20,414 nucleotides of DNA from CALFUK01 sp964398295 (GTDB lineage: Bacteria; Bacteroidota; Bacteroidia; Chitinophagales; Saprospiraceae): assembly GCA_964398295.1 (NCBI GenBank), contig CAYNMW010000083.1:1-20414 (forward strand), written 5' to 3'. Shown here piece by piece: positions 1 to 8,530 of the stretch. The notes below the pieces were generated by a model. The model searched no databases and was not told the DNA's origin. It saw nothing but the letters and a program-made list of their open reading frames with translations. A program made the translations under genes and the position numbers. Numbering within the stretch: position 1 is the stretch's first letter; each line of letters starts with the position of its first letter.

Positions 1-23
1 CACGACCAAGAAACAAATAACTA

Positions 24-1397
24 ATGTCGAAAACACTTGAAAATCAGCCCCAATTATGGGGACATCCAATTGGATTGTATGTCCTCTTTTTTACAGAAAT
101 GTGGGAGCGATTCTCGTATTACGGGATGCGGGCTATTTTAATTCTATACATAACTGCTAAAACCATGGATGCCAATCCAGGAATGGGTTGGTCGAATGGT
201 GAGGCTTTAGCACTTTATGGCTGGTATACCATGCTTGTATATGTGGCTTCCATTCCTGGTGGATTGATTGCTGATAAGATGATAGGCCAGAAAAAAGCCG
301 TTTTGTTTGGAGGATTAATATTAGTTGCGGGTCATACTGTTTTGGCTATCACACAAGACTGGGCTTTTTATACAGGATTAGGACTTATTATAGCTGGTGT
401 AGGCATGTTGAAACCTAATATCTCAACAATGGTAGGTGGTCTTTATAAACAAGGCGATGAAAGAAGAGATAAAGGTTTTATTATTTTTTATATAGGGATT
501 AATATTGGCGCTTTTTTGTCAAGCTTAATTGTAGGTTATGTTGGTCAAAGAATTGGATGGCATTATGGGTTTGGATTAGCTGGAATAGGCATGGCATTAG
601 GTATGGCAGTTTATTTGTGGGGCATGAAATATTTGAAAGGTGTTGGAGAATATATTGGAAGTGCAGAAAGTCCAGATAGGGAACACAAAGATAGACCCTT
701 AACTAAAATTGAAAAGGACAGAATGCTCGTTATGTTTTTATCCTTTCTTTTGATCATTGTCTTCTGGGGAGCCTTCGAACAGGCAGGAGGATTGATGAAT
801 CTATATGCGACAGAAAAAACTGATTTGGGATTCATGGGATGGCAAGTGCCTTCTTCGTGGTTTCAATCAGTCAATGCATTTTTCATCATTACATTAGGTA
901 CAACAGTTGCTGCATTTTGGTACAGATGGAAAGTGAAAGGAAGAGAAGGATCATCTCTTTTCAAGATGGCTATTGGAATCATCATTATGGGATTTGGATT
1001 TCTTTTCATGCGTTTTGCCGCTCTGGAATTTGAAGCAACAGGTTCGTCAGCAATGTACTGGTTAGTTCTAGCTTATTTATTTCATACAATTGGTGAGTTG
1101 TGTGCATCACCAGTGGCTTTATCATTCATTACTAAATTGGCACCAGTAAAGTATGCATCATTTATGATGGGCGCTTATTTTGCAGCTACTGGTTTCGGTA
1201 ATTATTTAGCAGCTTGGGTAGGAGGATTTGCAGAAGGAGCGGGAGAGAAAGCTGTTTTTACAGGCATCTTTGTATTTACAATTATTGTAGGGTTCATTGT
1301 TTTACTATTATTGAAGCCTCTTAAACGCTTAACTCATGGTGCAGAAGATCTTGTTCTTGATGACAACGACGAAGCAGAAGGATTCGAATTAGCATAA
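24..1397 (+). CDS. POT/PTR2-family proton-dependent oligopeptide transporter (first of tandem pair)
   Basis: This is a 457-residue inner-membrane protein of the major facilitator superfamily, POT (PTR2) branch. Family members import di- and tripeptides with protons. The N-terminal helix carries the family ExxER motif (E25, E28, R29, in a FFTEMWERFSYYG context). The second POT signature, FYIGIN with the following IGAF, lies at about 155-164. Later hallmarks are WGAFEQ in the middle of the protein and GELCASPVALS near the C-terminus. Most of the chain is hydrophobic helices. The ATG sits 23 bases from the window edge, so the promoter is not visible. The start is supported because the protein begins only about 16 residues before the first transmembrane helix, as in relatives. 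A close paralogue follows after 34 bases in the same direction, so the two are probably co-transcribed. The family call is firm; the exact peptide substrate is unknown. Confidence 0.93.
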   Translation: MSKTLENQPQLWGHPIGLYVLFFTEMWERFSYYGMRAILILYITAKTMDANPGMGWSNGEALALYGWYTMLVYVASIPGGLIADKMIGQKKAVLFGGLILVAGHTVLAITQDWAFYTGLGLIIAGVGMLKPNISTMVGGLYKQGDERRDKGFIIFYIGINIGAFLSSLIVGYVGQRIGWHYGFGLAGIGMALGMAVYLWGMKYLKGVGEYIGSAESPDREHKDRPLTKIEKDRMLVMFLSFLLIIVFWGAFEQAGGLMNLYATEKTDLGFMGWQVPSSWFQSVNAFFIITLGTTVAAFWYRWKVKGREGSSLFKMAIGIIIMGFGFLFMRFAALEFEATGSSAMYWLVLAYLFHTIGELCASPVALSFITKLAPVKYASFMMGAYFAATGFGNYLAAWVGGFAEGAGEKAVFTGIFVFTIIVGFIVLLLLKPLKRLTHGAEDLVLDDNDEAEGFELA

Positions 1398-1431
1398 TAT
1401 ATTAAACTACATTTAACTACGTTTTAAAGAT

Positions 1432-3123
1432 ATGAGTCAATCAACAGGATTCGAGATCAAAGCAGAAGTGATGGGGCACCCATCTCAGTTGTTTATTTTG
1501 TTTTTTACTGAGATGTGGGAGCGGTTTTCATACTACGGTATGAGAGCGATTTTAGTTATTTTCCTAACTGGAGTCATTACTGGCGATAATCCTGGCTGGG
1601 GTTGGTCTAGTGAAGATGCTTTACATCTACTTGGTATATATGCATCATTAGTTTATTTAACACCGATAATCGGAGGTTGGCTTGCGGATAATAAAATTGG
1701 TTATCGATTAGCAGTTGTTATCGGAGCACTTCTAATGACCTTAGGTCATGCTTCTATGGCCATAGAAACACCCATCTCTTTATACTTTGGGATCGCCTTA
1801 TTAATCGCCGGCAATGGATTTTTTAAACCTAATATGACCTCTATCATATCTAAAATGTATGATGGACACAATGAGAAAAAAGATGGAGCATATAATATCT
1901 TTTACATGGGTGTAAACGCAGGTGCTTTCTTAGGAATTATGCTTTGTGGTTGGGTCGGAGAACGAATTGGCTGGTCATACGGTTTTGGCTTGGCAGGTAT
2001 TTTTATGTTCCTAGGTATGTTGCAGTTCTATTTTGCTCAATCCATGTTTGGACATATTGGTGATAAACCTACACAAAGTCTAAAGGATAAAGAAGAAGAA
2101 TTAAGTACGGAAGGAGTTGTCTTAAATCACTTTACAATAATCGATTACATTTTGACAGGTGTATTTGCAATTTCAGCAGTCGCCTTCATCTTTACCGATA
2201 ATGTATATACTTCAATTGCGGCATTAATCTCTTTCGTACTCTTACTTGCTACCAGAATTCCTAGGTATGTTAAGATTGAAAGAGATCGATTGTTAGCCTT
2301 TATGATTTTCTGCATATTTACGATCGTATTTTGGGCAGCTTTTGAGCAAGCAGCAGGATCCTTACCCATCTATACCCGTGATTTTACAAATAGAATTTTA
2401 GAAGGAGGTGCATCGACAACATTTAAAATAGTTGATTTACTTGTTACAGTAATTCCACTTGGAATTATTACATACGTATTGATTTCACTCTTTCGAAAAA
2501 CGTTTAACAGGATTGCATTATCTAACATTATTTTAGGCGCGAGTTTTATCATTATCTGGGGAATTGTTTCTTACAAATTGTACTTAGATTTTCAAACAGA
2601 AGGAACTGAGGTTCCAGTGACTTGGTTCGCAATTTTAAATTCACTGTACATCATTATTTTTGCACCTTTATTTACAAAGTGGTGGGACAGTAAATATAAT
2701 CCGCCAGCATCAGTGAAATATTTCTTGGGCCTTGCGCTTTTAGGTGTAGGATTTGGATTTCTTGCAATGGGAGCCTGGAGTGTGCCTTCTGGAGCTGAGT
2801 CTGCTAAATTAAGTATGGTCTGGTTAGTACTTGCCTACTTGTTCCATACTTTAGGTGAGCTTTGTTTGTCACCAATGGGGTTATCTTATTTGAGTAAATT
2901 GATACCTACGCGAATGATTGCATTTATGTTTGGTGTCTATTATTTAGCTATTGCGATAGGGAACAAACTTGCTCACTATATTGGTGGAGATATTGAAAAA
3001 ATTACGGCTGAATATAGTCTCTCTACTTTCTTTTTGATTTTTACAATTGTGCCAATAGCATTAGGAGTTGTTTCGCTACTTTGTCATCCATTACTAAAAA
3101 GATTAATGCACGGGGTGAAGTAA
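1432..3123 (+). CDS. POT/PTR2-family proton-dependent oligopeptide transporter (second, longer paralogue)
   Basis: This 563-residue polytopic membrane protein is a paralogue of the preceding transporter. It has the same ExxER motif (E27, E30, R31), a FYMGVNAGAF version of the PTR2 signature, WAAFEQ in the middle and GELCLSPMGLS near the C-terminus. It is about 100 residues longer than its neighbour. The extra length is mainly in the central region, where additional hydrophobic segments occur (about residues 235-260 and again around 370-430), so its helix count probably differs. It is expected to move di- or tripeptides with protons across the inner membrane. The 34-base gap to the upstream gene has no evident terminator, which suggests one transcript. 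Tandem POT genes of unequal length suggest divided substrate preference, but the sequence does not reveal it. Confidence 0.93.
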   Translation: MSQSTGFEIKAEVMGHPSQLFILFFTEMWERFSYYGMRAILVIFLTGVITGDNPGWGWSSEDALHLLGIYASLVYLTPIIGGWLADNKIGYRLAVVIGALLMTLGHASMAIETPISLYFGIALLIAGNGFFKPNMTSIISKMYDGHNEKKDGAYNIFYMGVNAGAFLGIMLCGWVGERIGWSYGFGLAGIFMFLGMLQFYFAQSMFGHIGDKPTQSLKDKEEELSTEGVVLNHFTIIDYILTGVFAISAVAFIFTDNVYTSIAALISFVLLLATRIPRYVKIERDRLLAFMIFCIFTIVFWAAFEQAAGSLPIYTRDFTNRILEGGASTTFKIVDLLVTVIPLGIITYVLISLFRKTFNRIALSNIILGASFIIIWGIVSYKLYLDFQTEGTEVPVTWFAILNSLYIIIFAPLFTKWWDSKYNPPASVKYFLGLALLGVGFGFLAMGAWSVPSGAESAKLSMVWLVLAYLFHTLGELCLSPMGLSYLSKLIPTRMIAFMFGVYYLAIAIGNKLAHYIGGDIEKITAEYSLSTFFLIFTIVPIALGVVSLLCHPLLKRLMHGVK

Positions 3124-3132
3124 GACTTAAAT

Positions 3133-3220
3133 CCGGCAAGAGGTAAGATCTGTGAGCCTTTGGCTTAGACCATTGCCTCAGGTGAAAAACGTCGAGAGTG
3201 AAACACCTTCGACTCAGGTT
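3133..3220 (+). repeat. Structured repeat, copy A (opposite orientation to copy B)
   Basis: An outer module at 3138-3171 matches the reverse complement of 3791-3824 at 29 of 34 positions by hand alignment. It contains a small hairpin, TGAGCC-TTT-GGCTTA. An inner module at 3191-3213 is a palindrome, GTCGAGAGTG-AAA-CACCTTCGAC, with one G·T pair and one mismatch. Its 3193-3217 segment recurs at 3740-3765 with a single-base indel. The element lies between the 3' ends of the peptide transporter and the convergent DUF2237 gene. It may act as a terminator, a REP-like dispersed repeat or a transposon end; these cannot be separated from this window. Confidence 0.7.
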
Positions 3221-3262
3221 GTCAATTTTAGCTTACTGGTGAAATTAACATTCTGAATTATA

Positions 3263-3652
3263 TTAATTAGCTTTAGCTATTGAATATAATTCTAGTGTCT
3301 CCAAGGTCATATATGATAAGGCTTTTTCGTGTGTTGATTCTAATTTAATAGGTGGTGCTACTCCTTCTCTTTGTGCTTCAATCCACCTGCTGATACAAAG
3401 ACACCAATAATCTCCTGCTTTCAATCCTGGAAAATTTAAATCTGGTCTTGGGGTAATTAAGTCATTTCCTTTAGACTTACTATATTCTAAAAATTCATCT
3501 GTGAGCCTAGCACAGACAATATGAGTCCCAAAATCCTCTTTTCCAGTTTGACACATTCCATTTCTATAGAAACCAGTTAATGGGTCCTGGCAGCACATTA
3601 TTAAGGGGTTTCCAAATACATTTCTTGCTTTATTTTCAGATTCTCCTGTCAT
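3263..3652 (-). CDS. DUF2237 family protein
   Basis: This 129-residue soluble protein is recognised as DUF2237 (PF09996). The family pattern runs through the whole chain: NVFGNPL, then a Cys-rich CCQDPLTGFYRNGMC, VCARLTDEFLEYSKSKGNDL, TPRPDLNFPGLKAGDYWCLC and a final APPIKLESTHEKAL. Length is normal for the family, so it is intact. The function of the family is not established as far as I know. The conserved cysteines (in CCQD, GMCQ, VCAR and WCLC) suggest metal binding or redox-sensitive structure, which is inference. There is no signal peptide or membrane segment, so it should be cytoplasmic. It stands alone on the minus strand between two diverged copies of a structured repeat. The upstream gap (3653-3739) is very AT-rich, and I found no clear full promoter in it. 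Confidence 0.85.
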   Translation of the reverse strand: MTGESENKARNVFGNPLIMCCQDPLTGFYRNGMCQTGKEDFGTHIVCARLTDEFLEYSKSKGNDLITPRPDLNFPGLKAGDYWCLCISRWIEAQREGVAPPIKLESTHEKALSYMTLETLELYSIAKAN

Positions 3653-3738
3653 AAAAATTTACACTTCATTAAATAGGTGTTATTACATTGAAGTAATTAC
3701 AATAACTATCACAATACAGAATTGTTTTAATATATCTG

Positions 3739-3826
3739 CCGAGAGGTGAAACACCTTCGACTCAGTTAATCACAATATAAACTGAGCAAAGGTCTAAACC
3801 AAAGGCTTACAGGTTTGACCTCTTTG
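3739..3826 (-). repeat. Structured repeat, copy B (inverted relative to copy A)
   Basis: The inner palindromic module at 3740-3765 (CGAGAGGTG-AAA-CACCTTCG with one bulged G) is followed by the outer module at 3791-3824. The outer module is the reverse complement of 3138-3171 in copy A, with five differences. Read on the minus strand its hairpin is TAAGCC-TTT-GGTTTA. The differences from copy A swap G-C, A-T and G·T pairs without breaking the stem. A second inverted repeat, CTCAGT and ACTGAG on the minus strand, brackets the AT-rich spacer. The outer edge almost touches the stop codon of the transglycosylase gene at 3829. Confidence 0.7.
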
Positions 3827-3828
3827 CG

Positions 3829-4734
3829 TCATCTCGGAATCTTAATATGATAGGTGTTCTTCTTAACCGTCAATTTGTTGTCGATCAACCAAGGATTGTA
3901 CACTTTTAGCATTCGATAGGTAACGCCCTTTTCTTTTGCAAAATCACTCCAACTTGGTACTGAAGATGTGACGGTGACTTCATAAAAATTGTCGAGTTGT
4001 GGGTATCTATCTGCTGGGTCTACATAAAAACCAAAACGTTCGGGATTAGACATGATTTCTTTAATGGCGATCAACCTGAAAATATAGCGACTTGTTTCGA
4101 CATTCATATTCATATCAAAAACAGAAAACTCTTGTTGCTTAGATCTTGAAGAATTAAAATTTCCTTGTCCAACATTATATGCCGCTGCAGCATTTGTCCA
4201 TGTTCCAAATCGCTTACGCAATCGTTTCAAATATTTAGCAGCACCGCGAGTTGCTCTTTCCACATGGTATCGCTCATCGACCTCATCATTTACTTCCAGG
4301 CCCATTTCTTTTGCAGCTGCTTTTCTGAATTGCCAAAACCCTTTAGCATTTGCATGTGAGGTAGCATTTCGCAAATCACTTTCGGCTACAGCCAGATATT
4401 TAAAATCATCGGGCACACCTTCTTCGGCTAAAATTCTTTCCATAAGTGGAAAATAGCGATTCGCCTTTTTAATGTTCAACATTGTATTTGACTGCCAATA
4501 AGCATTGACAGACAACTCCCTATTTAATCGCTCTCGATTATCAAAATTGTCAGGCATGGCTTCACCCGCAAATGTGTACGCTTTATTCTCCATTGCTGGA
4601 TAAATTTGTTGTGGCAATTGATTGATCACATTCACAGATTCATTACCATGCGTTGAATCGACAGAAGACATGAAAATCAAACAGCTAAACACTACCCCTG
4701 ACAGGAGTCCAAATCTGGCAAATAATTTATCCAT
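3829..4734 (-). CDS. Secreted lytic murein transglycosylase (SLT domain, LysM-like C-terminus)
   Basis: This 301-residue envelope enzyme is predicted to cleave peptidoglycan glycan strands non-hydrolytically, leaving 1,6-anhydromuramic ends. The N-terminus is a Sec signal peptide (hydrophobic about residues 8-24). The SLT domain covers about 90-230. The catalytic glutamate is probably E118 in AVAESDLRNATSHANAKGFWQF-type context, followed by GYARGL-equivalent ERATRGAAKYLKRL and NAAAAYNVGQG. The last 50 residues (about 250-301) look like one LysM repeat for glycan binding: VTSSVPSWSDFAKEKGVTYRMLKVYNPWL. This resembles MltD-type enzymes with a single short LysM-like tail. It is oriented with the sulfatase upstream but separated from it by a hairpin terminator, so it probably has its own promoter in the 75-base gap. 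The call is firm; the subfamily is less so. Confidence 0.9.
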   Translation of the reverse strand: MDKLFARFGLLSGVVFSCLIFMSSVDSTHGNESVNVINQLPQQIYPAMENKAYTFAGEAMPDNFDNRERLNRELSVNAYWQSNTMLNIKKANRYFPLMERILAEEGVPDDFKYLAVAESDLRNATSHANAKGFWQFRKAAAKEMGLEVNDEVDERYHVERATRGAAKYLKRLRKRFGTWTNAAAAYNVGQGNFNSSRSKQQEFSVFDMNMNVETSRYIFRLIAIKEIMSNPERFGFYVDPADRYPQLDNFYEVTVTSSVPSWSDFAKEKGVTYRMLKVYNPWLIDNKLTVKKNTYHIKIPR

Positions 4735-4754
4735 TATATAAGTTTAAACCTTCT

Positions 4755-4794
4755 AACGAAAAAGAAACGAAAATAATGCCAAGTTAACGGCATT
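4755..4794 (-). terminator. Rho-independent terminator of the sulfatase gene
   Basis: Read on the minus strand, downstream of the sulfatase stop at 4810, a perfect 6-bp stem AATGCC/GGCATT (4789-4794 and 4775-4780) with an 8-base loop is followed by a T-rich run (ATTTTCGTTTCTTTTT). Position and strand fit termination of the sulfatase transcript before the transglycosylase gene. Confidence 0.6.
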
Positions 4795-4809
4795 CTACTA
4801 TTGGTGTCT

Positions 4810-6492
4810 TCAGTTTTCTGACCACACAAGTGGACTAGCTGCATACCCAATTCGATCTGATTGAGTAATGACCTTGTGCCCATCTTCTATAGAAAAGGGT
4901 GCGTTATAAATTTGCCATCGCTTAGTTGGTTCTTCTCCTTCCCTCAATACTTGATATCCTACAGATTCATTTTCTTCAGACAGTATACTTACCGTTCCAT
5001 TCTCAATGGTAACAACAGGTGGCATACAAGTTGGAATTTCATTGTTTGGCCAAAGTTGCTTGATATATCGGTTTTCATCCTGCAAATGAGGATCGGGCGT
5101 CTTCAGTTTCCATTGCTGCAACGCTGTTTTTAATTCAGAGATTTTTTTGCTGTACTTTTCCTCACCATATAAATCGTTCACTTCATGAGGGTCTGTCCAT
5201 GTATCAAAGAATTCAAAATTTGGTTTGTGATCTCTAAACCATAAAGCCTGCGACTCTGTAAGCTTTCCTTCTTTTCGTAAACGTTGCAACTCGCCCATGA
5301 TTGGCATTTGTTCGCGATAAGCAACTTTTAAAAACATCGGCTTCTCTGGTATTAAGTATTCTATTAGTTTGAATCGTTTGTCTCGGACTGCTCTTACCGC
5401 ATCATAACTTTCATCAAAACGATCCGCAGCAGCGAAAACATAATCCGCCTTTTGCTCAGGTTTATACTTACCAAGGAATGCCTTGCCATCAAAATGGCTC
5501 TTTGATTCAACACCTGCTAAGGATAAAACAGTAGGCGCAAGATCAATGAAGCTAAGCAAATCATCATTCCTCGTCCCAGCATTCATTTGATTTGGGAAAC
5601 GGATAATCATTGGCACATGGATGCCTGAATCATACAACAGGCGTTTTTGTCTTGGTAAAGGTCCACCATGATCTGTGTACCAAAATATGATCGTTTCTTC
5701 CAATAGGCCATCTTCTTCTAGTTCAGCTAATAGTTCACCAACCTGATGGTCCATCTGCTTAATGTTAGAATACATCTGTCGGACATCTCTATTGCCAACT
5801 TCTGTATTTGGCAAGTATGGCGGCACAACAACCGATAAATGTTCATCAACCCATAGAGAATCTTTCTGCCGAGCCCAAATTTGAGATTCGTGTGTGATAC
5901 CCAAATTAAAGATGGAAAAAAATGCTTGACCATCTTTCCGGTTTCTCCAATGAGCATCTCTACTGCTATCATCCCAAGCGGTAATTGTTTTTTGGAATTG
6001 GTAATCTTCTTTAGAATTGTTGCTGCAATAATAGCCTGCCATTCTTAAATATTCGCTCATCATTTTTGCTCCATCTGGAGCGATGGCTTCATAAGCATTA
6101 ATACCTGGTGGCAAGGCCTTCTTCGAATATTCTTCTATAATTTTTTGAGATAATCCTGAGGTATACCAAGGCCCTGTACGCATATGATTAGATCCCAATC
6201 GGGTTGGATACATGCCCATAGTGATGGAAGACCTGGCAGGTGCACATACAGCTGCAGGACTAAAAAATTGATCATAACAAACACCCTCCGAAGCTAGTCT
6301 GGAAAGATGGGGTGTTAGAATCGTTGAGTCACCAAACATGGGAAGATAATGGCTAAGATCTTCGGCTACAATCCATAAGATATTTGGAGGGCTATCTATT
6401 CTTTGTTCTGTTTGTTCTTCTGAAATGATTGACTTTACTGATTGATTACATCCTAGAAAAAGAAGACTCAAAAGGACAAAAAGAACTCTCAT
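4810..6492 (-). CDS. Lipoprotein sulfatase (S1 family, N-sulfoglucosamine sulfohydrolase-like)
   Basis: This 560-residue sulfatase is expected to hydrolyse sulfate esters or N-sulfates of glycans. A lipoprotein signal ends in FLGC, with C15 as the lipidated residue, so it should sit on a membrane surface. The family start NILWIVAEDLS gives the first metal-binding acidic pair (E44, D45). The formylglycine motif is C83-A-P-A-R in a VCAPARSSITMGMYPTRLG context, the Cys type matured by an anaerobic sulfatase-maturating enzyme or FGE. A second metal site is YTDHGGPLPRQK. The blocks AHWRNRKDGQAFFSIFNLGITHES and KRLLYDSGIHVPMIIRFP resemble heparan N-sulfatase-like bacterial enzymes. No SusC/SusD pair, glycosidase or maturase gene is next to it, so it is an isolated sulfatase and its substrate is unassigned. 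It is divergent from the redoxin/haem lipoprotein gene. Confidence 0.92.
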   Translation of the reverse strand: MRVLFVLLSLLFLGCNQSVKSIISEEQTEQRIDSPPNILWIVAEDLSHYLPMFGDSTILTPHLSRLASEGVCYDQFFSPAAVCAPARSSITMGMYPTRLGSNHMRTGPWYTSGLSQKIIEEYSKKALPPGINAYEAIAPDGAKMMSEYLRMAGYYCSNNSKEDYQFQKTITAWDDSSRDAHWRNRKDGQAFFSIFNLGITHESQIWARQKDSLWVDEHLSVVVPPYLPNTEVGNRDVRQMYSNIKQMDHQVGELLAELEEDGLLEETIIFWYTDHGGPLPRQKRLLYDSGIHVPMIIRFPNQMNAGTRNDDLLSFIDLAPTVLSLAGVESKSHFDGKAFLGKYKPEQKADYVFAAADRFDESYDAVRAVRDKRFKLIEYLIPEKPMFLKVAYREQMPIMGELQRLRKEGKLTESQALWFRDHKPNFEFFDTWTDPHEVNDLYGEEKYSKKISELKTALQQWKLKTPDPHLQDENRYIKQLWPNNEIPTCMPPVVTIENGTVSILSEENESVGYQVLREGEEPTKRWQIYNAPFSIEDGHKVITQSDRIGYAASPLVWSEN

Positions 6493-6591
6493 TTTTAATT
6501 ACGCTTAAATTATAAACTGCAACCATTGTAAGCTGCAAGTCGTCTTAATTAAACAAAAACTAATACATTTCTCTCTAATATATCTTAATTT

Positions 6592-6603
6592 AGGGATATC
6601 CCT
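6592..6603. promoter_or_regulatory. 12-bp perfect palindrome AGGGATATCCCT in divergent promoter region
   Basis: A perfect palindrome lies 26 bases before the start of the redoxin/haem lipoprotein gene, in the 136-base divergent gap to the sulfatase. Its position suits an operator, but there is no second copy in the window and no candidate regulator nearby, so this is tentative. Confidence 0.25.
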
Positions 6604-6628
6604 TTTATTATTCTATTTAGCATTTTAT

Positions 6629-8425
6629 ATGAAAAGATATTCTATTCCTATAGTATTGATCGCAGTTTGCTTGTTTGTATTCGGCATTGCCTGCAACCAG
6701 GATATTCAACGGTCGACAAAAACTGTAGTTGATGTAGCAGTCCCTAATTTCGGTTTATTTGATAATCACGGTGGCTTTCATCGTCTGCATTACTATGACA
6801 ACGCCAAGGCTGTCGTCCTGTTTGTGCAAGGCAATAAATGTCCGATCGTGAGAAATGCTTTTACTGATTATAAATCGATTGAACAAAAATATGCTTCCAA
6901 AGGAGTTGAGTTTTTTATGATCAATTCAAATGTCCAGGATAATAGAGAGAGCATTGCCAATGAAATGAATGCTTATGAGGTTGATATTCCAGTATTAGTA
7001 GATGAAGATCAACTTGTCGCGGATATACTAGATTTGGATATTACTGCCGAAGCATTTGTGCTCAATCCAACAGATTGGTCAATTGCCTATAGAGGACCAA
7101 TAAGTGATCGAATTGGATATGAAAGTCAAAAAAATACAGCAAGCGTCAATTATTTAGATGATGCCATTAATGCAATCCTTACTGGCAATCCAATTGACCA
7201 GGCATTTGTAAATACAAAGGGATGCGCGATCGCACGTAAATCAAAACATGAGTCTGGCGAAAACTTGACTTACACTGAGGATATAGCACCCATATTATTG
7301 GACAATTGCTATGAGTGTCATCAGGAAGGCGGAATCGCGCCTTGGGCGATGGAAGGATTTAATGCTGTCTTTGGTTGGTCCGCAACCATCAAACAAGTAT
7401 TGCTGGATCAACGTATGCCTCCATGGCAAGCAGATCCACATGTAGAAATATTCAAAGATGACCTCAGCATTACTACTGAACAGAAAAGAAAGATCATCTC
7501 CTGGATTGATAATGGAATGAACAAAGGAGATGGAAAAGATGTTCTGGCAAATGCTGTACCTTCTGCAACAAAATGGAGACTCGGCGAACCAGACTACGTA
7601 TTGGAATTAAAAAAAGAAGACATTCCTCCAACAGGAATAATTGATTATAGATATCAGGCACATCAACTGCCATTTGATAAGGATGTATATCTCAGCGCTT
7701 ATCAAGTGCTGCCAGGCAATCCCAACGTCTTGCATCATGTTCTAGCAAATGTAGAGTATCCCAACGGTCAAACTTTCCCAGTCAAAGACCGTAAAAGCCC
7801 TTGGCTAGATGGCATATTGTTTGGTTGGGCGCCAGGAGGAAATCCAGAAGAGTTTCCTGAACATTCTGGCAAGAAAATTCCTGCTGGTTCTACCATCTAT
7901 TTTCAAAATCATTATACAACAAGTGGGAAAGAAGAATCTGATGTGACTAAGATTGGACTTTATTTTACCAAGGACATTCCTGAGAAAGAGTTCATTACTA
8001 TTGGGCCTGCAAATTTTAGAATTAAAATTCCACCGCATGAGGCTAATGCCGCTTTTACTGCAGTCCATCAATTTGATGAAGATGTAACTCTATATCAAAC
8101 ATTTCCGCACATGCATTATAGAGGAAAGAGTATGGATTTTGTACTGCAATACCCTGATGGAAAGAAAAGAAAAGTACTTAATGTCCCTGGTTATAATTTT
8201 AACTGGCAACGTTTCTACAGTTATGAAACCCCTATTGCGGTTCCTGCTGGTTCAAAAATGATGGTCAATGCTGTCTTTGACAATTCAGCACAAAATGACT
8301 TCAATCCAGACCCGAGTAAAACACTCTATTTTGGTGATCAGACATTCGATGAAATGCTTGTTGGGTATGTTTCGTATACCGTTAATGATGAAAAAAGAGA
8401 CTTGTCCTCAGTCGAACATCGTTAA
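6629..8425 (+). CDS. Lipoprotein with redoxin, c-type haem and copper type II monooxygenase-like domains
   Basis: This 598-residue predicted lipoprotein has a signal peptide ending in FGIAC, with lipid on C22. Three modules follow. First, a thioredoxin-fold redoxin domain (about 35-200) has a single active-site-type Cys in NKCPIVR (C71) and a second Cys in TKGCAI (C199). Second, a haem-binding segment has one CxxCH (C227, C230, H231), followed by GGIAPWAM and the conserved QRMPPWQADP. Third, a C-terminal domain (about 320-590) resembles copper type II ascorbate-dependent monooxygenases: HH at 369-370, NHYT at 428, HMH at 494-496 and a late DEML (M576) match the usual copper-ligand pattern by family analogy. 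The architecture suggests electron transfer from haem to a two-copper oxygenation or redox centre at the cell surface, but the substrate is unknown. It is divergent from the sulfatase. Confidence 0.82.
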   Translation: MKRYSIPIVLIAVCLFVFGIACNQDIQRSTKTVVDVAVPNFGLFDNHGGFHRLHYYDNAKAVVLFVQGNKCPIVRNAFTDYKSIEQKYASKGVEFFMINSNVQDNRESIANEMNAYEVDIPVLVDEDQLVADILDLDITAEAFVLNPTDWSIAYRGPISDRIGYESQKNTASVNYLDDAINAILTGNPIDQAFVNTKGCAIARKSKHESGENLTYTEDIAPILLDNCYECHQEGGIAPWAMEGFNAVFGWSATIKQVLLDQRMPPWQADPHVEIFKDDLSITTEQKRKIISWIDNGMNKGDGKDVLANAVPSATKWRLGEPDYVLELKKEDIPPTGIIDYRYQAHQLPFDKDVYLSAYQVLPGNPNVLHHVLANVEYPNGQTFPVKDRKSPWLDGILFGWAPGGNPEEFPEHSGKKIPAGSTIYFQNHYTTSGKEESDVTKIGLYFTKDIPEKEFITIGPANFRIKIPPHEANAAFTAVHQFDEDVTLYQTFPHMHYRGKSMDFVLQYPDGKKRKVLNVPGYNFNWQRFYSYETPIAVPAGSKMMVNAVFDNSAQNDFNPDPSKTLYFGDQTFDEMLVGYVSYTVNDEKRDLSSVEHR

Positions 8426-8530
8426 TGCATTCGGTCTTAATTGTCGGAATTGATACTTCATAATGGAACTTCGGCATGATTTTAGGGATTAAGATGTTGT
8501 TTAGCTTATATTATTAATAATTATTATATA

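Noticed and set aside
3133..3826. Interpretation of the repeats and DUF2237 gene as an insertion sequence
   Set aside because: There is no transposase, no target-site duplication that I can see, and the enclosed gene is an ordinary DUF2237 protein. A passive cassette or REP-like repeats remains possible.
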